64,000 nt of DNA from the NCBI RefSeq assembly GCF_005281345.1, contig NZ_SZXJ01000099.1:62001-126000 (forward strand), given 5' to 3'. Within the stretch, counting starts at the first letter, position 1. Each line of letters begins with the position of its first letter. Shown piece by piece: positions 63,130 to 64,000 of this stretch. The translations under genes were made by a program, and so were the position numbers. Below the pieces are notes generated by a model. It did not search any database and was not told where the DNA came from. It worked only from the letters and a program-made list of their open reading frames with translations. Source of the stretch: Citrobacter sp. wls619. Its GTDB lineage: Bacteria > Pseudomonadota > Gammaproteobacteria > Enterobacterales > Enterobacteriaceae.

Positions 63130-63146
63130 ATGATAATTATTATCAT
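63130..63146. promoter_or_regulatory. Fur box upstream of gpmA
   Basis: Perfect 17-bp dyad ATGATAAT-T-ATTATCAT lies 27 to 43 bp upstream of the gpmA start and matches the Fur core GATAAT-N-ATTATC. Iron regulation of gpmA is known in E. coli. Confidence 0.85.
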
Positions 63147-63172
63147 TCAATATGATTTATAGGAGTGAGTGT

Positions 63173-63925
63173 ATGGCTGTAACTAAGCTGGTTCTGGTAC
63201 GTCACGGTGAAAGTCAGTGGAACAACGAAAACCGTTTTACCGGTTGGTATGATGTTGACCTGTCTGAAAAAGGCGTGGGCGAAGCGAAAGCGGCAGGTAA
63301 ACTGCTGAAAGAGGAAGGCTACAGCTTCGATTTTGCTTATACCTCTGTGCTGAAACGTGCCATCCACACCCTGTGGAATGTCCTGGACGAACTGGATCAG
63401 GCCTGGCTGCCGGTTGAGAAATCCTGGAAACTGAACGAACGTCATTACGGCGCGCTGCAGGGGCTGAACAAAGCCGAAACGGCTGAGAAATACGGTGACG
63501 AGCAGGTTAAGCAATGGCGTCGCGGCTTTGCGGTCACCCCGCCGGAACTGACTAAAGATGACGAGCGTTATCCGGGTCACGATCCACGTTATGCCAAACT
63601 GACAGACAAAGAACTGCCGGTTACCGAAAGCCTGGCGCTGACTATCGATCGCGTTATCCCTTACTGGAATGAAACCATTCTGCCGCGCATGAAAAGCGGT
63701 GAGCGTGTGATTATCGCCGCTCACGGTAACTCCCTGCGTGCGCTGGTGAAATACCTGGATAACATGGGCGAAGATGAAATTCTTGAACTGAACATCCCGA
63801 CCGGCGTCCCGCTGGTGTATGAGTTCGACGAAAACTTCAAGCCGATCAAACATTACTATCTGGGTAACGCTGACGAGATCGCCGCAAAAGCGGCAGCGGT
63901 AGCCAACCAGGGTAAAGCGAAGTAA
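63173..63925 (+). CDS. gpmA: GpmA, 2,3-bisphosphoglycerate-dependent phosphoglycerate mutase
   Basis: A 250-residue dPGM of glycolysis and gluconeogenesis. The phospho-His motif [10 protein letters not shown] has its His at residue 11. Also visible are [15 protein letters not shown], the second active-site His in [15 protein letters not shown], and [15 protein letters not shown] 63173 (MAVTKLVL) follows AGGAG and gives the E. coli length; the in-frame extension to 63152 lies in the promoter. Confidence 0.98.
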   Translation: MAVTKLVLVRHGESQWNNENRFTGWYDVDLSEKGVGEAKAAGKLLKEEGYSFDFAYTSVLKRAIHTLWNVLDELDQAWLPVEKSWKLNERHYGALQGLNKAETAEKYGDEQVKQWRRGFAVTPPELTKDDERYPGHDPRYAKLTDKELPVTESLALTIDRVIPYWNETILPRMKSGERVIIAAHGNSLRALVKYLDNMGEDEILELNIPTGVPLVYEFDENFKPIKHYYLGNADEIAAKAAAVANQGKAK

Positions 63926-63932
63926 TTTTCAT

Positions 63933-63975
63933 CAGGCCTACAAGCTTGCTTGTAGGCCTGAGTACTCTATTTTTT
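63933..63975 (+). terminator. Terminator after gpmA
   Basis: Perfect 13-bp stem CAGGCCTACAAGC / GCTTGTAGGCCTG with a TT loop, followed a few bases later by seven T residues. The stem resembles a REP half but is short and T-flanked. Confidence 0.75.
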
Positions 63976-64000
63976 TATTCCACTTTACCAGCTGTAACGG

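Noticed and set aside
63976-64000. Possible start of the next gene (aroG by E. coli synteny)
   Set aside because: Only 25 bases remain after the gpmA terminator; nothing in them supports a coding assignment.

Overview
The window is chromosomal DNA from an enteric bacterium of the Escherichia/Salmonella/Citrobacter group. Gene order follows the E. coli fiu-dinG-rhlE-ybhGFSR-moa-uvrB-bio-ybhC-pgl-mod-gal-gpmA segment almost gene for gene. A complete histidine-utilisation (hut) locus lies between ybhB and ybhC, the place it occupies in Salmonella and relatives. The closest fit is a Citrobacter-like genome, but the species is inferred from synteny and was not tested. No rRNA, tRNA, CRISPR array, insertion sequence, integrase or phage gene is visible.

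Layout. 1-3907: iron uptake (mcbA tail, fiu with a Fur box, ybiX, ybiI). 4209-8972: ybiJ, hcxB, ybiB and the SOS-regulated helicase gene dinG. 9169-12913: an accessory island with a fumarase-superfamily lyase and a DASS dicarboxylate permease, divergent from a GntR/UTRA regulator; the shared promoter holds a 36-bp perfect inverted repeat. 12985-22806: rhlE, cecR and the YbhGFSR exporter, ybhQ, ybhP and clsB, then a 17-codon remnant where ybhN should be. 22910-26357: ybhL and moaABCDE behind a Moco riboswitch. 26780-29797: ybhK and uvrB. 30566-36244: an orphan UrtE-like ABC ATPase, then bioDCFB and bioA around a BirA operator. 36302-43189: ybhB and hutIGC-hutUH with two HutC sites. 43414-44697: ybhC. 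44745-50681: one very large AT-rich gene. 51083-63925: pgl, ybhA, modCBA, acrZ, modEF, galETKM and gpmA.

The most unusual element is the 1978-codon gene at 44745-50681. It stands where E. coli carries ybhD-ybhH-ybhI-ybhJ, and its base composition and codon use differ sharply from its neighbours. The protein has a Ser/Thr-rich N-terminus without a signal peptide, like a translocated effector. It contains two copies of an OTU-type cysteine-protease module in which the catalytic-His strand comes BEFORE the catalytic-Cys motif (His839/Cys859 and His1680/Cys1699), a circularly permuted OTU order. A duplicated charged helical repeat follows at the C-terminus, and about 550 residues between the modules match nothing I recognise. 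I infer a host-directed, possibly double-headed deubiquitinase-like effector.

The other regions are mostly conserved core metabolism: molybdate uptake (modABC/ModE) and molybdopterin synthesis (moa), biotin synthesis, histidine degradation to glutamate, and galactose catabolism. Accessory points worth checking are the lyase/permease/GntR cluster, the orphan ABC ATPase with a degenerate signature motif, the ybhN deletion scar, and the inverted pair of DnaA-box-like sites upstream of uvrB.
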